In this document: positions 53,530-61,429 of the stretch, one piece after another
Numbering within the stretch: the first letter of the stretch is position 1
Layout of the letters: each line of letters opens with the position of its first letter
From: Halorussus salinus
GTDB taxonomy: Archaea; Halobacteriota; Halobacteria; Halobacteriales; Haladaptataceae
DNA length: 64,000 bases
Assembly (NCBI RefSeq): GCF_004765815.2
Contig: NZ_ML974128.1
Location: forward strand, 248,001 to 312,000
Direction of reading: 5' to 3'
Translations under genes and position numbers: made by a program
Notes under the pieces: model-generated
What the model was told of the DNA's origin: nothing
The model's input: only the letters and a program-made list of their open reading frames with translations
Databases searched by the model: none

Positions 53530-54489
53530 CCACTGCTCGGGAGCGTCGAGTTCTTCGTCGGTCGGGAGGTTCTCCGGGCGGTCCCAGACGACCGTCGCGC
53601 CCTCGATGCCGCGTCGGGCCGCAACGGTCTCGAAGAACGCCTTGCCGCGCTCGTACTGGCGGCGCTTCAGGCCGAGACCGAGGAGTCGCCGGACGAGCCT
53701 CGACAGGGGGTCGCCGCCCTGCCTGCGAGCTTCCATCTTCTCGCGGAGGTCGGCGTACTCGTCGTCGAACGCGCCGTCCATCAGGAGTTCGGCGTACCCC
53801 TCGACGGCGGTCATCGCGGCGTCGAGGTCCCGGAACGCGTCGCGGTCGAGTCGGCCCTTCGCCAGCGCGTCGATGCCCGACTCCATCCGGGTTTCGAGGT
53901 GGTCCGAGAGCCACGGGGCCGCGCCGAACTCCGCGGCGTGCGTGACCTCGTGGAAGGCGATCCAGCGCCGGAACCGGTCGTAGTCCACGTCGAGTTCGCG
54001 GGCGATGCGGTCGATGTTCGGCCGGACGAAGTAGAGGGCGTGTTCGTCGCCGTCCGCGAGCAGGAGCGGGTCGTACTGCCCGAGGACGTTCTTGGCCAGC
54101 ACCGACAACATCAGCGACATCGTTCCCGTGTTGATGGTCCGGGCGACGCCCGGCATGAGTTCGGGGCCGCGCTCCTCGACGGGTTCCATCACGCGCCGGA
54201 ACGTGTCGATGTTGGCGTCTATCCAGTGGTGGCGGTTCTGCACCTCGATGGTATCCGGAACGTCGAACTCCGCGCCGGAGACCTCGCGGACGCGGGTACG
54301 GGCGTCGCGCACGTCGGCCGCGTACCCCGCTCGCTCGCTCGGGGACATGTCTATCGAACCGGGGTCCGTGGACGCCTTCGCGGCCTCGGCGACGGCCGCC
54401 CAGTCGATGGGACCGGTGCCGGAGGCGTCGGCGATTGCCCGGACGCTGCGGTAGAGACTCACGGGTTTCAGTTGGGACCGACCGGTCAA
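53509..54489 (-). CDS. Zinc-dependent metalloprotease (DUF2342-like)
   Basis: 326 residues. The zinc motif is HEVTH at 180-184 (FHEVTHAAEFGAAPWL), with a further acidic ligand likely in MTAVEGYAELLMDGA. IEVQNRHHWIDANIDTF and ALYFVRPNIDRIARELDVDYDRF match the family of predicted metalloproteases linked in name to coenzyme F420. It is complete. Its 3' end is copied in a tandem 26-bp repeat. Confidence 0.85.
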   Translation of the reverse strand: MTGRSQLKPVSLYRSVRAIADASGTGPIDWAAVAEAAKASTDPGSIDMSPSERAGYAADVRDARTRVREVSGAEFDVPDTIEVQNRHHWIDANIDTFRRVMEPVEERGPELMPGVARTINTGTMSLMLSVLAKNVLGQYDPLLLADGDEHALYFVRPNIDRIARELDVDYDRFRRWIAFHEVTHAAEFGAAPWLSDHLETRMESGIDALAKGRLDRDAFRDLDAAMTAVEGYAELLMDGAFDDEYADLREKMEARRQGGDPLSRLVRRLLGLGLKRRQYERGKAFFETVAARRGIEGATVVWDRPENLPTDEELDAPEQWLARVNP

Positions 54490-54729
54490 AATCTTTCTGC
54501 TGCTTCTGGACCGCGAGTCGGCCGCTCGCGTTCCGACTGGCGGACGTTCGGGACCGGAGTCGAATCGACGCGCGTTCGCGGACGGGGAAAACTACCGGAG
54601 TTTCGGCTTCCGGTCCGGACCGACGGCGATTTCGACGCTCCGCGGCGGTCGGAACTCCTCGGGGGGACACACCACCGTCGCGTTTGTAAGCGTCGAGAAG
54701 GGGATGATGGGGGTCGGCCGGTTCCTTAG

Positions 54730-55367
54730 CGCCTGTTACCACGCTCGCGGATGTATCATCAATTCCTGAAATAAAGATAATGTTGAATCACTATATAGCT
54801 TTTCCAGACGTTGAGAGATGCATATTCTATATATTTACATTCGCGGGGGTGGTGTGTGTTGTTTCTCTAGAGAGATACGCCGTTACAGACGCGACGAAGG
54901 TGTGTGAGTCCGTATATGTTTTCGAACTACTATCGTCGCTTTCGACGTTCTCCTTCGCTCTCGGTGTTCTCCTTCGTTTTCTACTTTCTCTATCGACACT
55001 CCTTCGTCGTTCCTTCGAGCCTTCGACTCCGCACCGGGCCACCGACCTACTGCGACTACCTGCTCGTTCTTCTTCTCAGATCCATCTCCCGGCCCAACCT
55101 CCCGGCCCCCTCCCGCCCGCCTGCTTACATCCGCGAGGTAGGTGTCTGTCCTAACTACTCGGCGTCGAACGCTCCTTCGCTTGGGTCGAGCGACCGTTCC
55201 TCGTCTCCCGTCGAATACGCGGAGTCGGAACATCCGCGAGGGTACTCGGTGGCGGCGACTCGCTCGAAGGGGCGACAAACGACGCTGGCTCCGTGTTCGA
55301 CACCGAGTTACATCCGCGACGATACCCCCTCCATTTATATGCTCAAGTGCGAATGCAGTGGCAACTG
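54730..55367. other. Candidate replication origin upstream of orc1/cdc6
   Basis: The 880-bp gap 54490-55367 has no supported gene. It holds an AT-rich island (about 54760-54840, possible unwinding element), a pyrimidine-rich plus strand (about 54915-55125), and three direct copies of ACATCCGCGA (55127, 55230, 55310), two extended to ACATCCGCGAGG. Archaeal origins typically lie beside an orc1/cdc6 gene with repeated binding sites. The left part, 54490-54730, has only a short unsupported reading frame. Confidence 0.55.
55334..55341 (+). promoter_or_regulatory. TATA box of orc1/cdc6
   Basis: TTTATATG is centred about 30 nt before the ATG at 55368, supporting that start over the ATGs at 55293 and 55353, which lie upstream of the predicted transcript start. 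Confidence 0.5.
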
Positions 55368-56597
55368 ATGGCTACCGACGACGACGGCGACAGGGACCCA
55401 CTGTTTCGCTACGACGAGCCGATATTCGCCGACGAGGACCTCCTGCGAATCTCTCACCTCCCCGGCCCGAACCGTATCGTGGGGCGCGACGAACACATGC
55501 AGAAGGTCGCCGAGGCGCTCAACCCCGCGATTTTCGGGCAGGAGCCGACCCACCTCTTCATCTTCGGCAAGACCGGGACCGGAAAGTCGCTCATCTCCCG
55601 GAGCGTCTCCAAGCGTGTCGAGAACGAGGCCGAACACGAGGAGGTGAACGTCCGCACCGCCTTCATCGACTGCGGCGAACAGACGACCGAGGCGTCGGTC
55701 ATCAAGACCATCGGGCGCGAACTCAACGACCCGAACGAGACCGGCATCAAGGTGCCCCAGCGCGGACTCGGTACCGGCGACTACTACGACCGACTCTGGC
55801 AGATTATCGACAGTTGTAGCGACGTAGTCATCGTCATCCTCGACGAAATAGACATGCTCGAAGACGACGAGGTGCTACGGAAACTCTCGCGCGCTGGCGA
55901 GAACCGCCGCGTGACCGACTCGACCATCGGCATCATCGGCATCTCGAACAAGATAGACTTCCCCGACGAACTCAACGAGCGCGTCAAGTCGAGTTTCGCC
56001 CACGACGAACTGGTCTTCCCGCCGTACGACGCCCACCAGCTCGTGGATATCCTCCAGAATCGTGCCGACGCGTTCCGCGACGGCGTCCTCTCGGACGACG
56101 CGGTCCCGCTCACCGCCGCGCTCGCCGCGCAGGAACACGGCGACGCGCGCAAGGCCATCGACATCCTGCGGAACGCGGGGCGAATCGCCACTAAGCAAGA
56201 GGACGAGGAGGTAACCGAGGAACACGTCTACGCCGCCAAGGAGAAGACCGAGGCCGACCGCTTCGCCGAACTCATCGAGGGCGCGCCGACCCAAGCGAAG
56301 GCCATCCTGCTGGCGCTCACCGTCCTGACGGAGAACAAGCCCCGCGACCAGTTCCCGACCCAGCAGATATACCGGCAGTACCAGACCATCGCGTCGGACC
56401 TCGACATGGACCCGCTCTCGGAGCGCCGCGTGCAGGAGATTCTACAGGAACAGGACTTCCTGAACGTCATCAACTCCGAGACGAAGGGCCGGGGCCGCGG
56501 CCGGGGCGTCCACACCAAGCACCGACTCCTCGAAGAACCCGAAATCGTCAAGAAGGTCCTCAATCGGGACTCCCGAATCGCCGACCTCGGCATCTGA
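55368..56597 (+). CDS. Orc1/Cdc6 origin-recognition initiator protein
   Basis: 409 residues from the ATG at 55368. AAA+ ATPase: Walker A GKTGTGKS at 67-74, Walker B ILDEIDML (Asp159, Glu160), sensor 1 IGISNKIDF and sensor 2 ARKAIDILRNAGRIA. C-terminal winged helix about 315-400. It should bind origin repeats and load MCM. Haloarchaea carry several copies, each specific for its own origin. Confidence 0.94.
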   Translation: MATDDDGDRDPLFRYDEPIFADEDLLRISHLPGPNRIVGRDEHMQKVAEALNPAIFGQEPTHLFIFGKTGTGKSLISRSVSKRVENEAEHEEVNVRTAFIDCGEQTTEASVIKTIGRELNDPNETGIKVPQRGLGTGDYYDRLWQIIDSCSDVVIVILDEIDMLEDDEVLRKLSRAGENRRVTDSTIGIIGISNKIDFPDELNERVKSSFAHDELVFPPYDAHQLVDILQNRADAFRDGVLSDDAVPLTAALAAQEHGDARKAIDILRNAGRIATKQEDEEVTEEHVYAAKEKTEADRFAELIEGAPTQAKAILLALTVLTENKPRDQFPTQQIYRQYQTIASDLDMDPLSERRVQEILQEQDFLNVINSETKGRGRGRGVHTKHRLLEEPEIVKKVLNRDSRIADLGI

Positions 56598-56785
56598 CGC
56601 CTCTCAGTGCCCGCAACTCCTCGGTTCTCTCCTCCCGTCTTCTGGCGGTCGGTCCGACTCCCGCGGCTTCGACACCAGAGCGTGCGACGCGGTGGGAAAC
56701 AAATATTAGGGGCATATTATGCCAACTAAGGTATTTTAGATATATCCGCACAGAATTTATACGGAAGAACGTCGGCATCATATCC

Positions 56786-56962
56786 ATGTCAACGACATCG
56801 ACGTGGGACGACCCGAACGACTGTCCGTTCTGTGGCGACGAACTCCAGAACCCCGGCGCGGCCTTCATCGACCACATCCACGACAATCCGGACTGCGAGG
56901 AGGGCTTCGAGACGTGGCGGACCAACGTCAACGACGACATCTGCGCTGGCTGGTCCGGATAG
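56786..56962 (+). CDS. 58-residue zinc-finger-like protein (DUF7501-like)
   Basis: ATG at 56786, TAG at 56960-56962. Contains CPFCGDEL, then FIDHIHDNPDCEEGFETWR and a final Cys, a C2HC-like arrangement with conserved His residues. TATA-like ATTTATAC (56756-56763) is correctly placed for a leaderless message. From memory, haloarchaeal DUF7501 proteins have this pattern, sometimes near orc genes. It could support initiation, but that is inference. Confidence 0.7.
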   Translation: MSTTSTWDDPNDCPFCGDELQNPGAAFIDHIHDNPDCEEGFETWRTNVNDDICAGWSG

Positions 56963-57169
56963 CCCCGTCTCCCGAACCTCGCCCCGTTTTTCACGTCCGT
57001 CCGAAATCCCGATTTCTCGCGGGTTCGAGCGCCAGTATCGCCACTCCTCGGACCGAACGCCAGTTTCGAAACCCTCGCAAAAAATAATAGGTGTCCTTAT
57101 ACAATTTCCGAGAAATTATACCATCTTATAGGAAGTCTTATACTCTCGTCTCGGCTACCGACGCTCACG

Positions 57170-57265
57170 ATGAGATGCCCACAATGCAGCGGTGAACTCG
57201 TAGACGCACGCGGTTACGAGTCCTGTTCGACGTGCGGTCACGTTCCACCCCACGGTGCCGACTGA
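57170..57265 (+). CDS. 31-residue zinc-ribbon microprotein
   Basis: ATG at 57170, TGA at 57263-57265. Two knuckles, CPQCSGEL and CSTCGH, 15 residues apart make a minimal zinc ribbon: MRCPQCSGELVDARGYESCSTCGH. A TATA-like TCTTATACT (57136-57144) gives leaderless spacing. Haloarchaea are known to use such micro zinc proteins (HVO_2753 type). Short length keeps the confidence moderate. Confidence 0.5.
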   Translation: MRCPQCSGELVDARGYESCSTCGHVPPHGAD

Positions 57266-57382
57266 CCGGAGTCGAGCGACCTGACACCGGACCCCGGCCT
57301 TTTCGCTCGGGGTAGTATCGACCCGACGACCCCCTCCCGCCGACCGACGGGGTTTTTCTACCGGCGGGCGTTACCCACCTCC

Positions 57383-60295
57383 GTGAACGTTCGGGGAGGA
57401 GTCGCGGAAGTCGGCGAGATTCGCACGGTCAGCACGCAGTACGGCGAGCGCGACCTCGCGGAGGTGACGGTCCGCGACGAGGGTGGCCACGACGAGGCCA
57501 CCGGCCAAGCACCGGAAAAGACGGTCACGCTCTGGGGCAAGTGGACCGAGAGCGCCGACCTCCTCGAAGAGGGGATGGAACTGCTCGTCACCGACGTAGA
57601 AGAGGACGAGTATCAGGGGGAAACGACATACTCGACCGGGAAAGACTCGTACGTCGTGGTCGAACCGTCGTTCCTCGTGGACGTGACCGACGTTCGGTCG
57701 TGGGTCCAGTGCCCGCGGATGTACTACCTCAACAAACTCTCGGGCATTCCGCTGGCGTACCCCGTCGTCAAGGGGACCATCGTCCACGAGGTGTTCGGCG
57801 ACCTGCTACGCGGCCGGGACTTGGACGAGTCCATCGACGAGCGCGTCGCGGAGGCCGGACTGGAACTGGGGCTTCTGGGCCGCGAGCGCGACGAGGTTGC
57901 CGACGAGGTCCGCCAGAACGCCGCGGCGATAGAGGGGTGGCTCGCGCAGGGCGCACTCACCGAAGAAGATAACTGGCGGAGCGAGCAGACGCTCATCAGC
58001 GAGCGGTTCGCCATCAAGGGCCGGGCCGACGCGCTCCGGCGCGGGATGCCCGTCGAGTTGAAGACCGGCAAGAACCTCAAGCGCGACCCGCGGTTTCAGG
58101 ACAAGATTCAGGCGGCGTGTTACGCGCTCTTGCTCCAAGAGAAGGGCGTGCCCGCCGACACCGGCACCCTGCTCTACACGAAGAACTCCGCGCTCGACCG
58201 GACCGAGGAGGACGGCGACCTCTCGCCAGCCAAGGAGTTCTCCGTGGGCGACGGTCTCCTCGATTTCGTCGTTCGCACGCGGAACGAAATCGCGGCGATG
58301 GAGTACCACGCCGTCAACCCCGAAGCGTCGGACCGGGAGAACCCCGGCATCCCGACCGGCTACGAGGCTGACGCGACCTGCGAGTACTGCTTCGAGCAGG
58401 ACACCTGCATGGTGGTCTCGGGCCGCCTCGACCAAGAGTCGAAGGCGGGCCAAATCGGCACCGCGATTCCCGAGGCGGAACGCGACTACTTCGACCGCGT
58501 CTACCGACTGATAGAGGAGGAACGCCGGGCGACCCACGCCGAGTACGCGAAGCTCTGGCGACAGACCGCCGCCGAGCGCGCCGACGACGACCGCGCGCTC
58601 CTCGGCCTCGAACCGACCGAGCGCCGCCAGTTGGACGGCGGCCGGTGGGAGATGCACGCCGAGCGCGCCGGGAGCGCGGTCTCGAAGATTCGAGAGGGCG
58701 ACGTGGTGCTGGCCAGCGACGGCGACCCCGTGAACGGCCACGCCGAGTTGGCCCGCGTCGAGCGATTGGGCGAGGAGGTCGTCGTCACGGCCGACGAACC
58801 GGTCGAGTTGCGGCGGCTCGACGTGTACCCCTCGGAACTGTCGGCCGACCGGATGCTGACGGCTCTCCACGACTTCCTGCTGAAGGGCGACGAGCGCCGG
58901 AAGGACGTGCTGTTCGACCGCGCGGACCCGGAGTTCGCCGACGACCGGCGGACCTACATCGACAACAACGAGGCCCAGAACGACGCGGTGAACCGCGCGG
59001 TCAACGCCGAGGAGTTCGCGCTGGTCCACGGGCCGCCCGGTACGGGCAAGACCTACACCATCGCGCGGACGATTCGCGCCCTCGTGGAGCATGGCGAGGC
59101 GACGGAGTCGCCTCGAACCGGAGGCGGTGATAGCGAGGCGCAGAGCGCCTCGGACCGTTCGAGCGGGCGAAGCCCGCGAGAAGAAACCGCCGGAGGGGGC
59201 GAGCGCGTTCTCCTCTCGGCCTTCACGAACCGCGCGGTGGACAACGCGCTCGAAGCCCTGCGGGACCAAGGCTTCGAGGACATCGTTCGCGTCGGAACCG
59301 AGAGCGGCGTCCGCGAGGACATGCAGGACCTGCGACTGGAGCAGGCGGGCGACCCCGGCGAGCGTCTCGCCCAACTGCGCGACGCGAGCGTCGTCGCCGC
59401 CACGACCGCGACCTGCGGCTCCCGAATCATGCGCGAACAGTCGTTCGACGCGGCGCTGGTGGACGAGGCGTCCCAACTCACCGAACCCGCCACGCTCGCG
59501 GCGGTCAACCTCGCCGACCGGTTCGTACTGGTCGGCGACCACCAGCAACTCCCGCCGGTCGTCCGGACCGATAGTGAGACGGTCGCCTCGAAGGAGGTAA
59601 ACGCCTCGGATGACGCGAACGCCTCGGAAAACGCGAGCGGCGAGGAGCGAAGCGACGACCCGCGAGTGACCGACCTCTCGACTTCCCTGTTCGAGCGCCT
59701 CATCGGCCAGTCCCCCGAGGCGGGCGTGATGCTCGACCGCCAGTACCGGATGAGCCAGCGGATTCAGGCGTTCTCCTCGCGGGAGTTCTACGACGGCGAG
59801 TTGCGCCCGGCCTCGGGCGAGGTCGCCGCCCAACGGCTCGCGGACCTGCCGCACGTTGACGAGACGGCGGTCTCCGCGGCGGTGCGCGGCGCGGGCGGCG
59901 TTGCGTTCGTGGACCCCGACGGTCGCGCCGAGGGCAACACCAACCTAATCGAGGCCGAGCGCGTCGCCGACATCGTGGCCGAGTTCCTCGCCGCGGGCGT
60001 CGAACCGGACGAAATCGGCGTCATCGCGCCGTTTCGAGCGCAGGTCGCCGAAATCGGTCGCCGGGTGTCGGACGGCGTGACGGTGGACACGGTGGACCGC
60101 TTTCAGGGGTCGAGCAAGGAGGTCGTCGTCGTCTCGTTCGTCGCCACCCAAGACCTCGACAGCCCCATCTTCGAGGACTACCGCCGGGTGAACGTCGCGC
60201 TGTCGCGCGCGAAGAAGTCGCTCGTGCTGGTCGGCGACGAGGAGGCCCTGCGAAGCGACGACTTCTACGCGCGGATGGTCGAGTGGGCGCGGTGA
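57383..60295 (+). CDS. Dna2-like nuclease-helicase (Cas4/RecB nuclease plus SF1 helicase)
   Basis: 970 residues starting at GTG. OB-like N-terminus (1-95), then a Cas4-type PD-(D/E)XK nuclease with His135, Asp216, Glu225 and Lys227, framed by four Cys (110, 333, 336, 342) for a 4Fe-4S cluster. SF1 helicase: Walker A GPPGTGKT at 550-557, VDEASQ, GDHQQLPPV, RQYRMS and VDRFQGSSKEVVVVS. It should trim 5' flaps and ends in replication and repair. Two low-complexity inserts follow Walker A and the DHQQLPP motif; the first is DNA with three hairpins. Confidence 0.93.
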   Translation: MNVRGGVAEVGEIRTVSTQYGERDLAEVTVRDEGGHDEATGQAPEKTVTLWGKWTESADLLEEGMELLVTDVEEDEYQGETTYSTGKDSYVVVEPSFLVDVTDVRSWVQCPRMYYLNKLSGIPLAYPVVKGTIVHEVFGDLLRGRDLDESIDERVAEAGLELGLLGRERDEVADEVRQNAAAIEGWLAQGALTEEDNWRSEQTLISERFAIKGRADALRRGMPVELKTGKNLKRDPRFQDKIQAACYALLLQEKGVPADTGTLLYTKNSALDRTEEDGDLSPAKEFSVGDGLLDFVVRTRNEIAAMEYHAVNPEASDRENPGIPTGYEADATCEYCFEQDTCMVVSGRLDQESKAGQIGTAIPEAERDYFDRVYRLIEEERRATHAEYAKLWRQTAAERADDDRALLGLEPTERRQLDGGRWEMHAERAGSAVSKIREGDVVLASDGDPVNGHAELARVERLGEEVVVTADEPVELRRLDVYPSELSADRMLTALHDFLLKGDERRKDVLFDRADPEFADDRRTYIDNNEAQNDAVNRAVNAEEFALVHGPPGTGKTYTIARTIRALVEHGEATESPRTGGGDSEAQSASDRSSGRSPREETAGGGERVLLSAFTNRAVDNALEALRDQGFEDIVRVGTESGVREDMQDLRLEQAGDPGERLAQLRDASVVAATTATCGSRIMREQSFDAALVDEASQLTEPATLAAVNLADRFVLVGDHQQLPPVVRTDSETVASKEVNASDDANASENASGEERSDDPRVTDLSTSLFERLIGQSPEAGVMLDRQYRMSQRIQAFSSREFYDGELRPASGEVAAQRLADLPHVDETAVSAAVRGAGGVAFVDPDGRAEGNTNLIEAERVADIVAEFLAAGVEPDEIGVIAPFRAQVAEIGRRVSDGVTVDTVDRFQGSSKEVVVVSFVATQDLDSPIFEDYRRVNVALSRAKKSLVLVGDEEALRSDDFYARMVEWAR
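59095..59191 (+). repeat. Cluster of three hairpins inside the dna2-like gene
   Basis: CGAGGCGAC/GTCGCCTCG (9-bp arms, loop GGA, 59095-59115), CGAGGCGC/GCGCCTCG (8-bp, loop AGA, 59134-59152) and GCGGGC/GCCCGC (6-bp, loop GAA, 59163-59177), enclosed by GGCGGT and ACCGCC. The DNA encodes a 35-residue disordered insert right after the Walker A helix. It looks like an inserted element that kept the frame. Confidence 0.75.
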
Positions 60296-60545
60296 GTTGG
60301 CGAGGCTCCTCGGCCGACCCGTAGAAATATATTTGTTGCTTAGAAAAAATAAATAAATTCTAAAAGACAGATTTAGGTTTCCTTTAAATTGGTATAGATA
60401 TCTTGGCGGCGGTGGTCGGTCGTCGCTCGAAGCGCCGCGATTCGCCCGACCTGTCAACAATTCAATTCGGAGCGCGCGCGATGAAACATTCCTCTAGAGA
60501 GGCGTTTCCGGTACGTTTAAGACTTCGACGGGTGGCGATAGTGAT
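60296..60545. other. AT-rich gap with the lsm promoter
   Basis: The first half (60320-60400) is strongly AT-rich without a gene. Near the end, GTTTAAG (60515-60521) is centred 28 nt before the lsm ATG at 60546, a likely TATA box for a leaderless lsm-rpl37e message. Confidence 0.5.
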
Positions 60546-60737
60546 ATGAGTGGACGACCGCTCGACGTGCTGGAAGCCTCCCTGCAAGAGGAGGTTACGG
60601 TGCGATTGAAAGGCGGCGAGGAGTACGAGGGCATCCTGACCGGCTACGACCAGCACATGAATCTGGTGCTGGAGGACACCGACGAGGAAGACACAACCAT
60701 TATACGCGGCGACAACCTCGTGTCGATTAACCCATGA
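60546..60737 (+). CDS. Lsm (Sm-like) RNA-binding protein
   Basis: 63 residues. Sm1 ([29 protein letters not shown]) and Sm2 ([14 protein letters not shown]) motifs complete a minimal Lsm protein. It forms heptameric rings that bind U-rich RNA. It overlaps rpl37e by 4 bp (ATGA), the classical archaeal arrangement linking RNA handling and the ribosome. Confidence 0.95.
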   Translation: MSGRPLDVLEASLQEEVTVRLKGGEEYEGILTGYDQHMNLVLEDTDEEDTTIIRGDNLVSINP

Positions 60738-60907
60738 CTGGTGCAGGAACCCCGAGCCAAGGGAAGAAGAACACCACGACTCACACGAAGTGTCGCCGGT
60801 GTGGCGAGAAGTCGTATCACACGAAAAAGAAGGAGTGTTCGAGTTGCGGGTTCGGTAAGTCGAAGAAGCGCCGCGACTACGAGTGGCAGAGCAAGTCCGG
60901 CGAGTAA
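60734..60907 (+). CDS. rpl37e: 50S ribosomal protein L37e
   Basis: 57 residues, ATG at 60734, TAA at 60905-60907. [30 protein letters not shown] is diagnostic: four Cys form one zinc site, and the protein is basic, unlike its neighbours. Translationally coupled to lsm. Confidence 0.96.
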   Translation: MTGAGTPSQGKKNTTTHTKCRRCGEKSYHTKKKECSSCGFGKSKKRRDYEWQSKSGE

Positions 60908-61033
60908 TCGGCCTCGAACGCTTCTTTCTCTCTGCGGTCTCTTCGTTTTCGTGTAGTCGCTTCTGTATCGATTCGATTTTCGATAGACGAGACCGTTGTA
61001 CGGGTCGCCACGGGAGCGACCGCGGCGAACGTT

Positions 61034-61159
61034 TCGAAAGCCCCCGCCCGGTCGCGGTCGCTCCGCGAGATATTTCCGCGCTCTCCGCACCGCCCGCGCG
61101 GAAATAGTTGCCCGCGGAGACGACCACGGCCTGCGGCCGCGACCGGGCGGCCCCTTTCA
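61034..61159 (-). repeat. Structured dispersed element, family 2, copy Y
   Basis: 126 bp in the gap 60908-61429. On the minus strand it starts TGAAAGGGGCCGCCCG and ends CGGGCGGGGGCTTTCGA, as copy X does. Inner stems: CGGCC/GGCCG with loop GCA (plus 61127-61139), CTCCGCG/CGCGGAG (61061-61067 with 61113-61119) and an 11-bp stem TATTTCCGCGC/GCGCGGAAATA (61071-61081 with 61096-61106) around the same loop GGGCGGTGCGGAGAG. No gene is supported in the rest of the gap, where an AT-rich stretch near 61395-61405 may be the purF promoter. Confidence 0.75.
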
Positions 61160-61429
61160 GCCCACCCAAACGGAGGTTCGTGGAATCGAGCGCGTTCCAG
61201 TGGAGTGTATCACGGAGCGTTCGCTGGCGGAGGCGTCACCGAGCGCATCCGGGGTGGCCTGCGTCACCGAGCGCGCCCGACGCCATCGTCGGGTGGCGTC
61301 CGGGCCGGAATCGGAGGTTTCAGTGTTGTAACTAGAAGTGTACGAGAACGTGCATACATTCGGGGCGCCGGTCGGATTTTTCGGCACGATAGCGAGGGTT
61401 TTTACTACGGTGGCGCAGTAGCTCCGTCC

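Noticed and set aside
54591-54690. Short minus-strand frame ending PPRSVEIAVGPDRKPKLR
   Set aside because: It looks protein-like but has no ATG, only GTG starts leaving about 27 codons; not enough to call a gene.
53483-54742. 419-codon minus-strand frame overlapping the metalloprotease gene
   Set aside because: The product is Arg-rich (pI far from halophilic), lacks motifs and overlaps the HEVTH metalloprotease in another frame.
58000-58500. cas4 gene
   Set aside because: The Cas4-like nuclease is fused to an SF1 helicase in one 970-residue Dna2-like protein and there is no CRISPR context.
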